Assembly: GCA_022559985.1 (NCBI GenBank)
Contig: JAFJTR010000009.1
Coordinates: 496,001 to 560,000 of the forward strand
DNA: 64,000 nt
Direction of reading: 5' to 3'
DNA from: Parastagonospora avenae f. sp. tritici 18332-5
Taxonomy: Eukaryota; Ascomycota; Dothideomycetes; Pleosporales; Phaeosphaeriaceae
Position numbers and translations under genes: made by a program. Position 1 is the first letter of the stretch, and each line of letters opens with the position of its first letter. Shown here piece by piece: positions 10,987-21,901 of the stretch. Below the pieces are notes generated by a model that was given only the letters and a program-made list of their open reading frames with translations, did no database searches and was not told the origin of the DNA.

Positions 10987-11550
10987 ATTAGCTTTCGCTC
11001 CGGCCGACCTTAGGGTGAATTGCTTACGATGATGACGCTCGATGTCACGGGAACTCAAGTCATCGATGACGTGATCCATCGTATCTGGTAGCATTGCGAG
11101 GAAGACGGAACTTTTAACGTCGTCTGATTCGAACGTCACCTTTATTGCTTTGGCGATGGTCTGAGCAGAGGTAGCGCAGCGCTTCGACATCTGTGTGTAC
11201 AGTTCACTGTTAGTGGAACTCATCGAGGAGTAGTCGCAGATCGTCTTCGTCGGCGTGCCGTAGGTTTTTTAATGACCTGAAGAGGATAATCGACGCGTTG
11301 CTGGTGTCTTGACGCAAGCAGCTTCTGAGATGCTTTACGCTTTAGGAGCAGTTTCGCAGGAGGTTGCCGACATAGTAGTATCGTTATGTACTGAGGACAA
11401 GAGCATAACCATTGCCTTGTTAACATCGGCCTCCCACTCGTCAGGTGCGCTGTCTTCGTATTTCCCGCTATTCCGTGTAGTAATCGCCGCCCGCAGAGAG
11501 CTTAGGCGGCGAGCTGAGGTCGAGGTTGAATAAAAAGCTTGACGACATCG
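10987..11550 (-). pseudogene. Copia gag-like remnant
   Basis: The minus strand opens at 11550 with a Met-Ser-Ser-Ser start and a PKLSAGGDYYTE block that is interrupted by a stop. It resumes in other frames with DEWEADVNKAMVMLLSSV, and near the end with VTFESDDVKSSVFLAMLP followed by DTMDHVIDDLSS. The order (start with a Lys-Leu-Ser, Tyr-x-x-Trp-like motif, then a helical body with a Leu-Pro turn) resembles the gag of fungal Copia elements. Several stops and frame changes make it non-functional. The identification is by pattern only and could be wrong. Confidence 0.4.
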
Positions 11551-11734
11551 TAGCAGTAGGTATCAGTGGCTTCGAATGATGCTTCACAACCGCGAGGTGC
11601 GGTAACGGCGGTCTCGCTTTGTCCGGTAGTGACGCGGAGCAGACGCGGTGAGGGCGGTGCAGAGAGATGAGGTAAGTGAACAACAGGAAGATAGTGTTGA
11701 TCAGATCGAGAACCGTTGTGAGATGTATGGGCAT

Positions 11735-11870
11735 GAATAAGTATGTATGAACGATTTGAAGATGAAATTTTGAAAAAGACATGAATGCCCGCCCGCCTGC
11801 TAAGTTTTCCTTCCAACCGCGACCAAATAAAAAACCACGGAAAATTATAATTTTAGTCGTTGCCAAACAC
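11735..11870 (-). repeat. LTR-like direct repeat, right copy
   Basis: It pairs with 9990-10131. Read on the minus strand it starts TGTTTGGCAACGACTAAAAT, which would suit the 5' end of an LTR lying upstream of the gag-like remnant. Confidence 0.5.
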
Positions 11871-11975
11871 AAGGGTATCCCACATCATGCGCTTCCATCT
11901 ACATCCTCCATTTCTCATCCTCTTTCCATCCAATATCAAGCAAAACACTCTCTGAATCCAGACTCAATTCATCTC

Positions 11976-14045
11976 TTACTTCCTCCCCATGCCCTCCCAC
12001 CACGCCCGATCCTTCTCCCGCCGATGCGGCATCTCCTCCCTAATCTCCGTCTCGCGATCATCAAAGCTCGCGCTCCTCGCCCGACTCCTCGTTCTCTTCT
12101 CCGCCACCATCCCACTGCTCCGTCTTGCCCCGCGATCCTCCGCCGGAAACGTCGATCTGGGGCTAAATGTCTCCCTCCTGCCGATTTTCTTCGGACTCGC
12201 CAACGTACTCGCAACTCTGGATCCCATATCCGCGCTCAGGGGTCGCGGGGCGCGCCGGGACTTTTTCGTAGTCTGCGTGGCCGGCGGGCGCTTGTAATAA
12301 TCGTATATCTTGGGGTCCTTGCGGGCGAGTTCGCGTTCGAGGCGCCAGAGGGGCGCTTCGGGGAGGGTGCGCACGCCGTATGTGTCGCGCGAGCGGATTT
12401 TCCAGAAGATTTCCGGGTCGCCCGAGGATACCTTGGCGATGTCTGGGCCGTAGTCGACGTTTAGGCGGTAGTTTTCTGTTAGGCCGCGGGCTTCGTATGC
12501 GCCGCGGTCTTGGACACCGGGGCCTTCGAGCTTGTAGCGTGTCCGGACGGAGGGGTGGATGTATTCATTTGTTTGGCGGAGAGGGCGGTCTGTGGCTTTG
12601 CCGTTGTTTGGGTCGACGGCGGTGTAGTGACCTGGTTTGCGCACCTAGAACTTATCAGAGACGCTAAACGTCGTGTAAATGTGCCTGGGACTTACGGTGC
12701 TACCACCCAAGGCAAACAGGCCCGTCAGCTCGCTGTATATGCGTCCAAAACTCCAAGGCCGTATTATTCCTTCTGTCTTCTTGTAGTACTTCTCGTTTTG
12801 CTCATCTTGCTCAAACAGATATTCGTCTCTCATATCCAAGAATGGTTCAAGCTGGCTCATCATCCAAGCCAAACTGATGTCCGCAATCTGCTGATCGTCA
12901 TATCCACCTCCTACGTTTGCGTGCGCACCTGGAAACCAGACCTGCCGTAACGTTGTGCGATTCCCTTCAGGTTTCTCCCACACCGCCGGCGCAAATGAAG
13001 ACCTCGATTCATCCAGAGCGAGCGCCTGGAACGCGTTCTCCACACAATTATCGAGTTTAGTGTCGTAGAAGGTCGTTGCACGTGACTCGCGCATTTGCAG
13101 GCCAACGCGCTGGAAGAAGCCAATGCGTGGGATTCCGAGCGATCCAACAGTATCCCAAACAGCGATAACTTTAATAGGAATATCGAGACGGGTGAGGCCT
13201 CTTCGTTCCAGCTCGTGCGCATATCGTGGATCGGATGCACTGGGTTTCCGTGTGAAGGGAATGTCGGGATGTGCTGGGACGTAGTTCTCATCTCGACGGT
13301 GTTGAACATCGTTATAAACCTCTGGCAGCGCGTTCAAGCCCTTCTTGGTGAGTAGTCCGATCTCACCTATAAGACCGCCGATACTACGAGCAGTGAATGC
13401 GCCTCTTGAAAAGCCCAAGAGGAAGATTTCGTCGCCGTGGTGGTAGTTGTTCGCCAGGAAAGAGTATGCTTCTCGGACGTTTTCTGATAGGCCCTTCCCA
13501 ACCGTACCTCCTACGAAGCGAGATAATTTTGACCCTTCAGTCCCGACGCCTGCATGGTAGTTGACAATCTGCTGAACGCCGTCCTGACTGACCGCCTTGA
13601 TTGCTCTTGATATCCGCGTGACATTAGTTGGAACCGCGATTTTGCCATTCTTGCTGCTGTCATCCGAATCCATCCACGTGCCGTCGCATGCAACAATCAA
13701 CCTCTTGAACATGCCTCTTCCGCCGCTCAGGCCAGGCGTTTCCATTGCCAGCGGCCCATTTCTGCCCACACTCCGACTCCGTGCTCGACTCTTCGGCCTG
13801 CTCGGCGGAACATCGACGATCAGCGGTGATTTTGCATGCCGAGGCGGTGCATCTATAACAACTGGTGCCGGACCCATCGGAGCCATCATACTCGGGGCCC
13901 GACTCCTGCTCCTGGCTCTTGATACTCTTGACGGTGCGATAGACATTGCGCGAGGCCTCCTCTTGCTCCTCTTGGAACTGTCGGAGGAGACACTTGATCG
14001 CGGAGATCGAGTGCGGAAGGACTCGGTTTCGCTACTAGAGGCCAC
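11976..14045 (-). CDS. DUF2235 alpha/beta hydrolase-like protein
   Basis: Two exons, 14045-12696 and 12644-11976, with a GTAAGT...TAG intron, giving 672 residues. Residues 1-110 are rich in Arg-Ser pairs and look disordered. The DUF2235 domain starts at FKRLIVACDGTW (about residue 113). It carries the nucleophile elbow LLGFSRGAFTARS with Gly-Phe-Ser-Arg-Gly at 211-215, then VIAVWDTVGSLG, and WFPGAHANVGGGY with the family Asp/His region. The same fold occurs in bacterial Tle1-type phospholipase effectors; the fungal substrate is unknown. The C-terminal 220 residues encoded by exon 2 are basic and low-complexity after a conserved NEYIHPSVRTRY block. There is no signal peptide, so the product is probably intracellular. 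Confidence 0.85.
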
Positions 14046-15521
14046 TTCAGTGTGGTCGAGCCACCCCTGGACGTGGCCGAGCTTGTCGTCAGACAGTGTG
14101 AAAACTGTTGCGGCGCGGGCGTGGGCGAGAGTAGAATATCAGATGTCGGCAGATTGGCGGCAGTGATATGCGCTGTCCGATGCCGACCACGAAGGTTGTC
14201 GTCTTGCCGTTGACCACGTATGCAAAACAGACCAATCTAGTTAATGTCCACTCTTGGTATCGCGATAGTCTTTCGATGAATCTTTTCTCTCTCCTATACG
14301 CAGCTCTTTCTCGATCGCCAGCCTTCTCCTTTTTGCTGTTGCGAATATCCTCAGCCGCGGTAGCAGCGCTGTGGTAAGCGAAATCGTGAGCCTCGGGATC
14401 CTGCAGTAATTCACGACGCAGGGCAAGAGTATTTTAGAGTACCGTCGATGACGCACGTGTTTGCAGGTGGGAAGAATGCAAACAATGATCGCGCGCGCAT
14501 GCGCACCGGCGTGCTCTTACATGCGAGTTGGGCGTCGTCCTGTCGTGGTTTGTGCTTGGGCTCAGATCATTGGGCGAGCAGGCGATCTGACCACCCAGCC
14601 ACCTGTGAGATGAGATTCGTTTCTGCGAACTGTGTGGCTGGCTTGCTTCAAAGTCATGGTCGATGGATTTCTGGCGGATCACCTGTTCGTGCGCGCCGCT
14701 AAATTGGCATTGTGCGGCCTTTGCAGTTGTTCCTCGAAAGTGAGGCGGCAGTAATCCTCGACCGCAACTTCCTCAACTTCCTAGCGCCAAGCTCTGGTAG
14801 TGTCAACTTGTCAAGGATGATCTGTTCACCGAGTCGATGCGGCTCCACAACGCCTTTGGGCGCGAAGGTTCCGAGCCGGTGAGGGCCCCATTTTTCTTGA
14901 TGAGTTGTGCATCGAGCTTTACGTTAGGTGCAGTGAGGAAGACGCTTATATAATGTCACGCATTGTTTTACGGTCGAGTTGCGGTGAATGCAAGGGCCAT
15001 CCTCGCTCGCCAGCTACTCGCCGTGCCGGTAGTCTAGTAATACCCCTCATGACATAGGCGGACTACAATGGGCGGTGTATGGAGATATAAACTGTTTTTC
15101 AATCTGACTATTCAGCGCTTTTATGTAGCGAAACCATTACGAGCATTCTAGTTCGCTTTTCTCGACCAGCCTATCCAGTCCAGAAACAAATAACGCCAGT
15201 CAAGATTGTGTCTAGCAGACAGCCAGTGTCTCGAGCCCAATCCCTGACGCAGCATTCGTACACTCAAACATAGCTAATAGTACAAGTAGTCATCGCCCAG
15301 CGCTAGTGATCTCATAACACCAGCTACTGAACTCCAGCCTGTATTACAACAACCACTCCAGAGTGTATGATGCAGCGCGAGCGGCGAAATCTAGGATAAC
15401 CGCGCAGAAGGAATAAGATGAGATAGTAATAACAGGTCGTAGAAAGGAGTAACGAGACGCGTGCAGGAAATTCGTAAATCGTATACTGAGTAGATGGTCC
15501 GAAAAGTGAGAAATTAGCGAC
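14046..15521. other. Intergenic, upstream of DUF2235 gene
   Basis: No gene seen in about 1.5 kb. A TATA-like TTATATAATG lies near 14946 on the plus strand, but no convincing reading frame follows it. Confidence 0.5.
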
Positions 15522-16801
15522 TTAGTATTCGCCAAATAGAACATCGAGCTCATCGAGCTCAATGGTCTCAGGACTCTTCATGGTCCAGTCCAGGTCTTCA
15601 AGGTCAAGCTGCATCGCCTGAGGCTTGAAAGCGGGGGGAGGCATCTCGATGTGTAGCACTGGCTTTAATGCAGGGCTGCTCGGGGCGAAGGCGGTCGCGG
15701 GGTCCATGTGGCCGAAGAGTGCGACAGCAATCTCGGAATTCTTCCGCGCAGCGCTCTCTTCTGTCTCTTCGATGCTAGTGTGTACTTGCTCAATGGCGAC
15801 GTCGCTGCTTTCGGTAGAGGCGGTAGATGCGGAAGCGGAGGCAGAGGCTGAAGCACTGGCGGAACGTTCGCGCTCGAGCTCCTGGCTTCTCCGCCTCTGT
15901 TGGAGGAACGAGGCGGTCTGGGTAAACTCGCGCTCGTCCTTTTCTAACGGCGGCGATTGTGCGCGACGGTTGTTTGCAATGTTCGCAGTGGTAGGTGGAT
16001 GCGACTGGTTCGAGAACGGGTCGACACTGTTCTCATCGTAGTCGGAGAGGTCGAGCTCGGGGGAGGGCGACATACGATCGCGCGACCTCGCATCCAGATC
16101 CTCCTCCTCGGAGGCGGCCGAAGATAGCGACGGCGTGATGATTCGCGCGGCAGCTGCAGCGTTGCCGCCATCTGTAGGAATAGGCTGGTGCGGGCACGTG
16201 CTGAGGAAGTAGTAGATGCGCTTCGGGTGAGTGCCGACGAGTTTCTTATCGAGCGGGCAGCGCGATAGGGCTGTCCAATTGCGCTTCAGGTAGGTCGCGA
16301 GGCGAGACGAGATGATGGCGGCAGGGTTCGCAGAGCTGTTGCATGTCAGCATGAGTAAGACAATCTGCGCGATGCAGCCTGCCGTGCAGGCACGTACCTC
16401 TCGACAATGGGAATGGTGGGAGAGAGAACCAAGGCCAGTTCCTTGAGCAGGTGGGGACGGTTGCCTGTCTTTTCGAGCTGTTCGATCACGCCGACAACGA
16501 TCTCATCGTCGATGCCCTGGGTGTCGACCTTTGCCTGCCTGGACTCGCCGCCGGGCGATGGTGGCGGGGTGTCTGCCACCCGTCCAGAGGATTTTGGTCT
16601 CGACTCATCGAAGCGCAGGGCGATTGGGCGGGACGGCGACAAGATGGCTGACGTCGAGTTGGAGTGTGTGCGTTTGACCTTCTTCGCCGGATGGGCGTCG
16701 CTTGTTGAAGGCGGTGAGCGCGCGGATGATCGCGAGGCTCCTGGGAGGTGAATGCCGAGCGACGGCAGCGACAACGACTTGCGCCGTGTGTTGTAGCCCA
16801 T
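15522..16801 (-). CDS. GDS1-type winged-helix protein
   Basis: Two exons, 16801-16398 and 16335-15522, giving 405 residues. The intron (GTACGTG...CAACAG) splits a Ser codon in the domain. Across the junction the protein reads GIDDEIVVGVIEQLEKTGN, then LLKELALVLSPTIPIVESS, then ANPAAIISSRLATYLKRNW and KRIYYFLSTCPHQPIP. This matches the GDS1 winged-helix domain (about residues 97-190), a putative DNA-binding fold named after yeast Gds1, which affects nuclear-mitochondrial function. The N-terminus has a likely nuclear signal (AKKVKRTH). The C-terminal half is acidic and Ser-rich, with a Ser-Ala dipeptide run that is a microsatellite at the DNA level, and ends in an acidic DLEDLDWTM-like tail that could activate transcription. 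Confidence 0.85.
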
Positions 16802-19172
16802 GTTGAATGTGTCGCAAGCAGATAATGGCAGAAATAGGGAGAGAAGAAAGACGCTCGCTCGCAGGAAAGGGAGATATTATTAGGCTGGCAGGAGGGATGC
16901 AGCCAAAATTCGTTGTTGCTGTAATGTATGGGATGCCAGGGTCGACGATTGGTCCCGGAATGCACCTGGCGCAGCGACTGTGCAGCTAATACCCAGAAGC
17001 CGGATGTTATGTATGCAAGGCGTAGCGTGCGACGTTTGCAGCACGCGATGGCCTTTGCAAGAGGCGTCCGATTAATCTGACCGCGGAGGGATGGATGAAG
17101 GAGGTTGCGGTGCAGTCCGGCGACACTCGTTCGTTCACAAGCTGCGCGACTCGCCTCCTGAGCAGTGAATACGTAACTGCGCAATGGCCACTGGGCTGCC
17201 TTTCAGATTGGAGCCTAGCTAGCGATGGCAAGCACTCTAGACAACTGCAGAACCACAACAAAAAAGTGCACGCAGAAAGGCGAGATGAACGCAGGTGACA
17301 ATGGTCCCTGGGGGTGTTCAGTGAAGAATGGAGGGGGGCACGATGAGGGAAGAAACGGAGTCCCAGGTGGAGCACTCGTGAAGAAGCCCGACTAGGGCCT
17401 GGCTAGGCGACCGTGCGTGAAGAGTGAATGTGTAGGGGTATGATGCCATGCTACTCTTAGACCCGTTTTAGAGCCATCTCTGCCATATTAGCTCGGGTCG
17501 CCAGGGGCTAGAGAAGTCGACGGTCCTATCAACGCTGCCGTGGCTGGCGGCAAGCAGCAGACGTTACGGTCCTGAAAAGCAAGACTCTACGGGCAAAAGC
17601 ATGGCCTCACCGGACACCCGCTTCAACGTCTGGCACATGCCTCGTTCGCCCGACCAATCCCGCGCGTCTGGACCCTCAGCATCTTGAATCGCAGGCTGCG
17701 TCGAGCATTGGGCGCAGTATGAGCCTCGCCTCGTGCGTCAGACGTGCTCTCGCGAGACTCAACACCGTGGGGATCGTGCTGTGATGTACACAGTTCTGAC
17801 ACCATCGCGAAGGTTTATCACGAACGCGCCCTCACTAGAAAACGCCAGTGCCAGTGCCAGTGCCAATGCATCTGCATGTGCAAGTCGAAAGTTTTGCCAG
17901 CCCAGCTTACGGGCGCACCGATCAAGGTGACCTCATTATGTCGTTAATCTAATGCGCGCACTTCCTTTCCTCTATCTGCAATCGAGCCGAGCCAACACTC
18001 TCCAGCTGTCTTTCACGCTGACCGCCTTCCGTTCCCCAAGCGGGCATACACGCTCGATGCGAGTGGTTGGACGTCTTCCGTGATCTGAAGCTGCGTGCAT
18101 GGCATCTTGCTCCAACATGCAGGTATCCCTGTTTCGCCTAGCATCACAAGTGGATTTAGCCTCAACGCCTGCAAGGGCCTTCCTGGGGCGGTGAGTACTC
18201 TTTTTTTCTAGATTTTTTTCTTTGTCCGGGTGTTGCCATTCGGCAAGGCCTCGGCAACGCTGCAATACTTGGTCGCATTGGTTCGTCGCATGATGCGGTT
18301 GCAGTATACGTGGCGTTCTCGTCCCTCAATAATTCCAATAGCTGACGCGCACCCTTTCGCTGATGTTTGTTTCACAACAAGCGCATCGCCGTCGGCTGGA
18401 TTCTCGAACACCACACACGCGACGTGCCACTACCGCCATGATTGGCAGGGCACGCACGCCTGTCTTTCCTCCTTCGGGCCAGGCGCCTTATGCCAGGTCC
18501 GGTATGCATGTGCAGGAAGCGTCACTTTTTGTGGGGAGCAGGAAGGTCGCGCGTCGAACTTGAACCATTCGAGCTGTTGGCACACAGTCTTGCGGAAGCG
18601 CTCCGCCTTCCCCAGACGAAGCCTTGCGTGAAGAGGAAGCTGCTCAGAGAGACGGTGAGACTTTTGTTTGCTGTCCTACGTTTGCCATGCAGCCGTCCGA
18701 GCAGGATGTGGATTGAATGCATGTCAGCGGTGAACAGAGCGTTGGGAGTCTCCGCATTGCGGTAACCCTGCGTTATCGTTCAACGATACGAAGATGCCAT
18801 CTTTCGACACGCAAGCGCCATATTGCCTGGCCAGATGATAAGCTGGTGGTGGACTGCCCAAGGTTTGGAGGTCGATTTGCTGTGCCGCGCCACAAGCGAA
18901 TCGATGGTGCGTTCTCCGCAATCCTGACCGTGGATCCATGAATGTCGGTATACCTTCCAGGCAGCCCGTTTCTGGGGATCGACCAGTTCGGGCCAAACCC
19001 CTCGTCCAACATCATAACGACGTATCTTATCTGACGTCGCGGTCGCACCTCACCACCGATATGAACCTTATCCGAGCACAGCTGCCTGCGAGTTCATTGT
19101 TTAGATTATGCTTTACTGGTTGCGGTGCAGTGCAGCAAGCTAAACTTGCGGGGTGGAGTGGTAGGACGTGTT
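16802..19172. other. Gene-poor 2.4-kb stretch
   Basis: No gene recognised. Open frames overlap in all directions and none carries a domain, signal peptide or credible splicing. A short CAGTGC repeat lies at about 17846-17866. A pyrimidine-rich run follows near 18200. Confidence 0.5.
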
Positions 19173-20267
19173 TCATCGCCAGAGCGACCACGACGACTTC
19201 TGTTGTGTTCCCGCGGGCTCGGCTTGCGCAACGGGCGGTTGGTCGACCGCAAGTGTACCGGCAAGCCTCTGCCGCATGCCTTTTCGCGGCTTCAGCTGGA
19301 GCCACCAAGTGGTACCGAAGTTGTATCGCTTGATATCGACCACCTCCAGCCCGCTCTCTTCGACAATCTTGCCAATGTCTTTGTTCCACCAGCAGCCGTG
19401 CTCGTCGGCGTGTGCAGGCGCCGTCTTATCGAGCAGGCCGTTCAGCCAGTCGTAGTGCGACTTACCGTGCTCCAACAGCAGTATCTGGCCGTCTTCGTTT
19501 GTAGCCGCTTCGATGTTCTGCAATAGCTTCACGGGCTCCGGCGTCGAACAAAGGCCCATGGTCTGTATCACTGTGTCGTAACCTTGCTGCGCATCGAACG
19601 GCGGGACCATTGGCTCCAGCGCGGACTGCTGCTTGAAAAAGACGCGGCTGAAGTACTCCTTGTGAGTGTCGTTCCACTTCCGCTTCGCCACTGCCAACAT
19701 CGGCCCGCTTGCATCAAGCAGTGTCACCGTCGCACACTGCTTGGTGTTGTAGTAAGGGATATTCCTACCCGTGCCAACAGCCACTTCCAGCACATGACCC
19801 TTCGCCTGGGCCGTAAGCTTCTTGCGCTTCGATGTGAGGAACAAAAGTGTTTCCGATATATCGACCTTCTCATCGTAGCCCTCGGCTTCCCTGTCAAAGC
19901 GATCCGAAAGATCTGTAGGCAGGTCCTTCAATTCGCTTTCATGAGTCAGCGACACGTACAGCATCGAGCCGTATGTGCCCAATCCAAACGCGATCAGCCC
20001 GATCCCAAACATGGGCCATTGTCGCCATCTCCGCAGTTTCGCTTGGTGTTGTGCCGACTTGAGTTCCTCGTCGGATAACCTTTGCAGGTCTGATAATTTC
20101 GGCCTCTCTGACCACACTTTCTGCCAGTTTTCCTTCGGTGTAGCTTCGGGTCTGCGTAGTAGTGGCTCAGCGGCGGACAGCCCTCGGGGCAATTGTCGGC
20201 GTGTCGAGGGTGTTGGAAGTGTGCGTTTCGTTGGTATTGACTTAGGGGGCTTCGGTATTTTGGCCAT
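19173..20267 (-). CDS. OMS1: Mitochondrial methyltransferase, OMS1-like
   Basis: One exon, 364 residues from the ATG at 20267 (context ACCATGG, better than the ATG nine bases upstream). The N-terminal 80 residues are basic and Pro-rich, as in a mitochondrial presequence. One membrane segment follows (about 85-107, WPMFGIGLIAFGLGTYGSML). A class I SAM methyltransferase domain then starts with VLEVAVGTGRN (159-169). It continues with VTLLDASGPML (acidic residue that contacts the ribose), a QTMGLCSTPEPVKLLQNIE block and LLLEHGKSHYDWLN. This order matches yeast Oms1, an inner-membrane protein whose multicopy form suppresses oxa1 defects; its substrate is not settled. The C-terminal 40 residues are low-complexity. 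Confidence 0.8.
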   Translation of the reverse strand: MAKIPKPPKSIPTKRTLPTPSTRRQLPRGLSAAEPLLRRPEATPKENWQKVWSERPKLSDLQRLSDEELKSAQHQAKLRRWRQWPMFGIGLIAFGLGTYGSMLYVSLTHESELKDLPTDLSDRFDREAEGYDEKVDISETLLFLTSKRKKLTAQAKGHVLEVAVGTGRNIPYYNTKQCATVTLLDASGPMLAVAKRKWNDTHKEYFSRVFFKQQSALEPMVPPFDAQQGYDTVIQTMGLCSTPEPVKLLQNIEAATNEDGQILLLEHGKSHYDWLNGLLDKTAPAHADEHGCWWNKDIGKIVEESGLEVVDIKRYNFGTTWWLQLKPRKGMRQRLAGTLAVDQPPVAQAEPAGTQQKSSWSLWR

Positions 20268-20877
20268 GGTGTGCAATTGACCCGTTGCGGAACGAGTTGT
20301 TGGTGTAGTTGTGCAAATGGCGAAGTTGTCGAAAGTGTTGCAGAATCTCCAGGAAACTTTTTGCGCTTACACTTCCCCAATTGGTTAGCGACCGACCGTT
20401 TCTAAGCGAATCTCCCTTTGATCAGCGTGCACTGCTACACCTCAGCTACCCCGGAATAAGAGCAGATCTAGACTCCTACTCGGCGCTACTCCTTGGCTTC
20501 GTACGGAGATGAAAAATAAAGATCACATGCCTTCCTTCTGTGAACGTGAGCTAGATGCTAAACATCTTCGAACTATGTGGAGACGCATAAATTTGGAGCA
20601 TGAACAAAACATTAAATAACCGTATCAAGCAGCTGTCAGTTAAAGAGCATCCCGAACTTTTCGAATTTGTTTCCGTTAATACATATAGAAGTCTCACGTA
20701 TAGGGCTCTTCTAACGACATCACTGCGAGCATTACCACAATCTCTCAGACATCAAACACAACTGAAGTCGAGGGTATTTACTCCTCGTCCACGCCATCTT
20801 GTCTAAAACGGGCGTCTCAAGTACAAATTGCTGCCACAGCCATTGAGGCCATTATTGTTGGATTAAATCGCCTCAAA
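20268..20877. other. Intergenic, OMS1 promoter
   Basis: No gene seen. The first part is the upstream region of the OMS1-like gene. The rest is the 3' flank of the PAN-like gene. Confidence 0.5.
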
Positions 20878-21331
20878 CTAGGAGGCGGCATCATGAGGGT
20901 AGCAACACCTACGAACTGGCTCCCTTGAAAATCGATCTTGATCGACATAATTTACGGCGGCCACGCATCGCGAATCTGCATTGCATTTAGCAACACAAGT
21001 TGCCGTGTCTGGCACTTCGTCGCCTGCAAATATTTCGTGACTGCCACCCAGCTGCATTTGACGTGTATCTAGCTTGGTAGCCTGAAATGCATTACATGTC
21101 GTTCGATGGACAGACGTCGTTGATAGGGCCTGGGAACAGGATGCATCCGGGCTTAGAAAGGCAGGTTGGGGGCGTGTTAGATGGCGACGGCGACAGTGCT
21201 GATGTTGAAGAAACTGACGAGGAGCTGCTTGTCGTAACAGGGAAACTTGAGGTGGTCACAGAGGGAGAGGCCACTGTATTAAGACTCGCGGTATTGCATT
21301 TTCCCGTAGCCCTTCTGAGAGATCTCCGCAT
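20878..21331 (-). CDS. Ser/Thr-rich protein with PAN/Apple-like tail (partial)
   Basis: I infer this gene from two pieces. The last exon (21081-20878, after a TTTCAG acceptor) codes for 67 residues. It contains EVPDTATCVAKCNADSRCVA, then AVNYV and a final RRCCYPH, and ends at TAG. The C-x3-C-x5-C spacing next to Ala-x-Val-Asn-Tyr is what PAN/Apple modules look like. Upstream in another frame lies a Ser/Thr/Pro-rich linker (about 21320-21130, ending TPPTCLSKPGC), as expected for a secreted or wall protein. The join between the pieces is not clear, because I see no strong donor. The N-terminus (somewhere in 21332-21800) is not resolved. It could be a decayed gene. Confidence 0.35.
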
Positions 21332-21901
21332 CGCAGTAGTCTGTCAATCAGTAGTATCGCCCTTGGCTCTCTTGTTGACAAATCGCATCAAATAAGAAAC
21401 ATTTACAAGACTCCATGAAGGAGGGATCTTCGTGAGTGCCCGGTCTTGAGCTAATTGAGCCTCCAGTCTTGATCAAGGTATCGCCTCCTCTGACGAGTTG
21501 TGGCGATGTCGTGAAAGACGCGCTCTCGACATCAAGTAGCTCATGTTGTACTGCAATATATTCAGAGCAGCTTACTCGAATGATCAATTCATTACATGCG
21601 AAACTCAGCTCTGAGTGAAAATTTATCTTGGTCAGGGCACGTTTAGGGTTACCTATTTGGGTAGGTAGTCCCATGTGAACCGCTCGCCTGGTACGCGTCA
21701 AAGCTCCCTGCACCTGCCACGAGGTTTTGAACCGTGCCCAGCCGACGCGCCGCAGACGCGCCTTGAGAACGACATCGGCGGCCCACCTGGTGATAACATT
21801 TTGCAAATGGTCGGTGCGTAGATTTGGTGAGTAGATTCCTTTATGTCTTTAGTGTCCTGTCATTTAATTGACCCTCTCTCTCTTGTTCCTGTACTCTAAT
21901 C
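21332..21901. other. Region with possible 5' exons of the PAN-like gene
   Basis: On the minus strand a frame (about 21560-21380) has Cys residues and could be an upstream exon, with a donor GTAAATG near 21407 and an acceptor near 21343. I could not join it in frame. The right part is the promoter of the FAD oxidase gene. Confidence 0.3.

Larger units (their letters stand above)
9990..11870 (-). mobile_element. Decayed LTR-retroelement-like block
   Basis: Two diverged direct repeats (about 9990-10131 and 11735-11870) bracket 1.6 kb. On the minus strand this interior holds, in order, a Copia-gag-like remnant (11550-10987), a casein kinase I fragment (10749-10590) and a pair of 59-base repeats (10284-10132). 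A full element would need reverse transcriptase and integrase, and I see neither. The repeats differ largely by C/T and A/G changes, as expected after repeat-induced point mutation. The block could also be several independent insertions. I found no clear target-site duplication. Confidence 0.4.
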
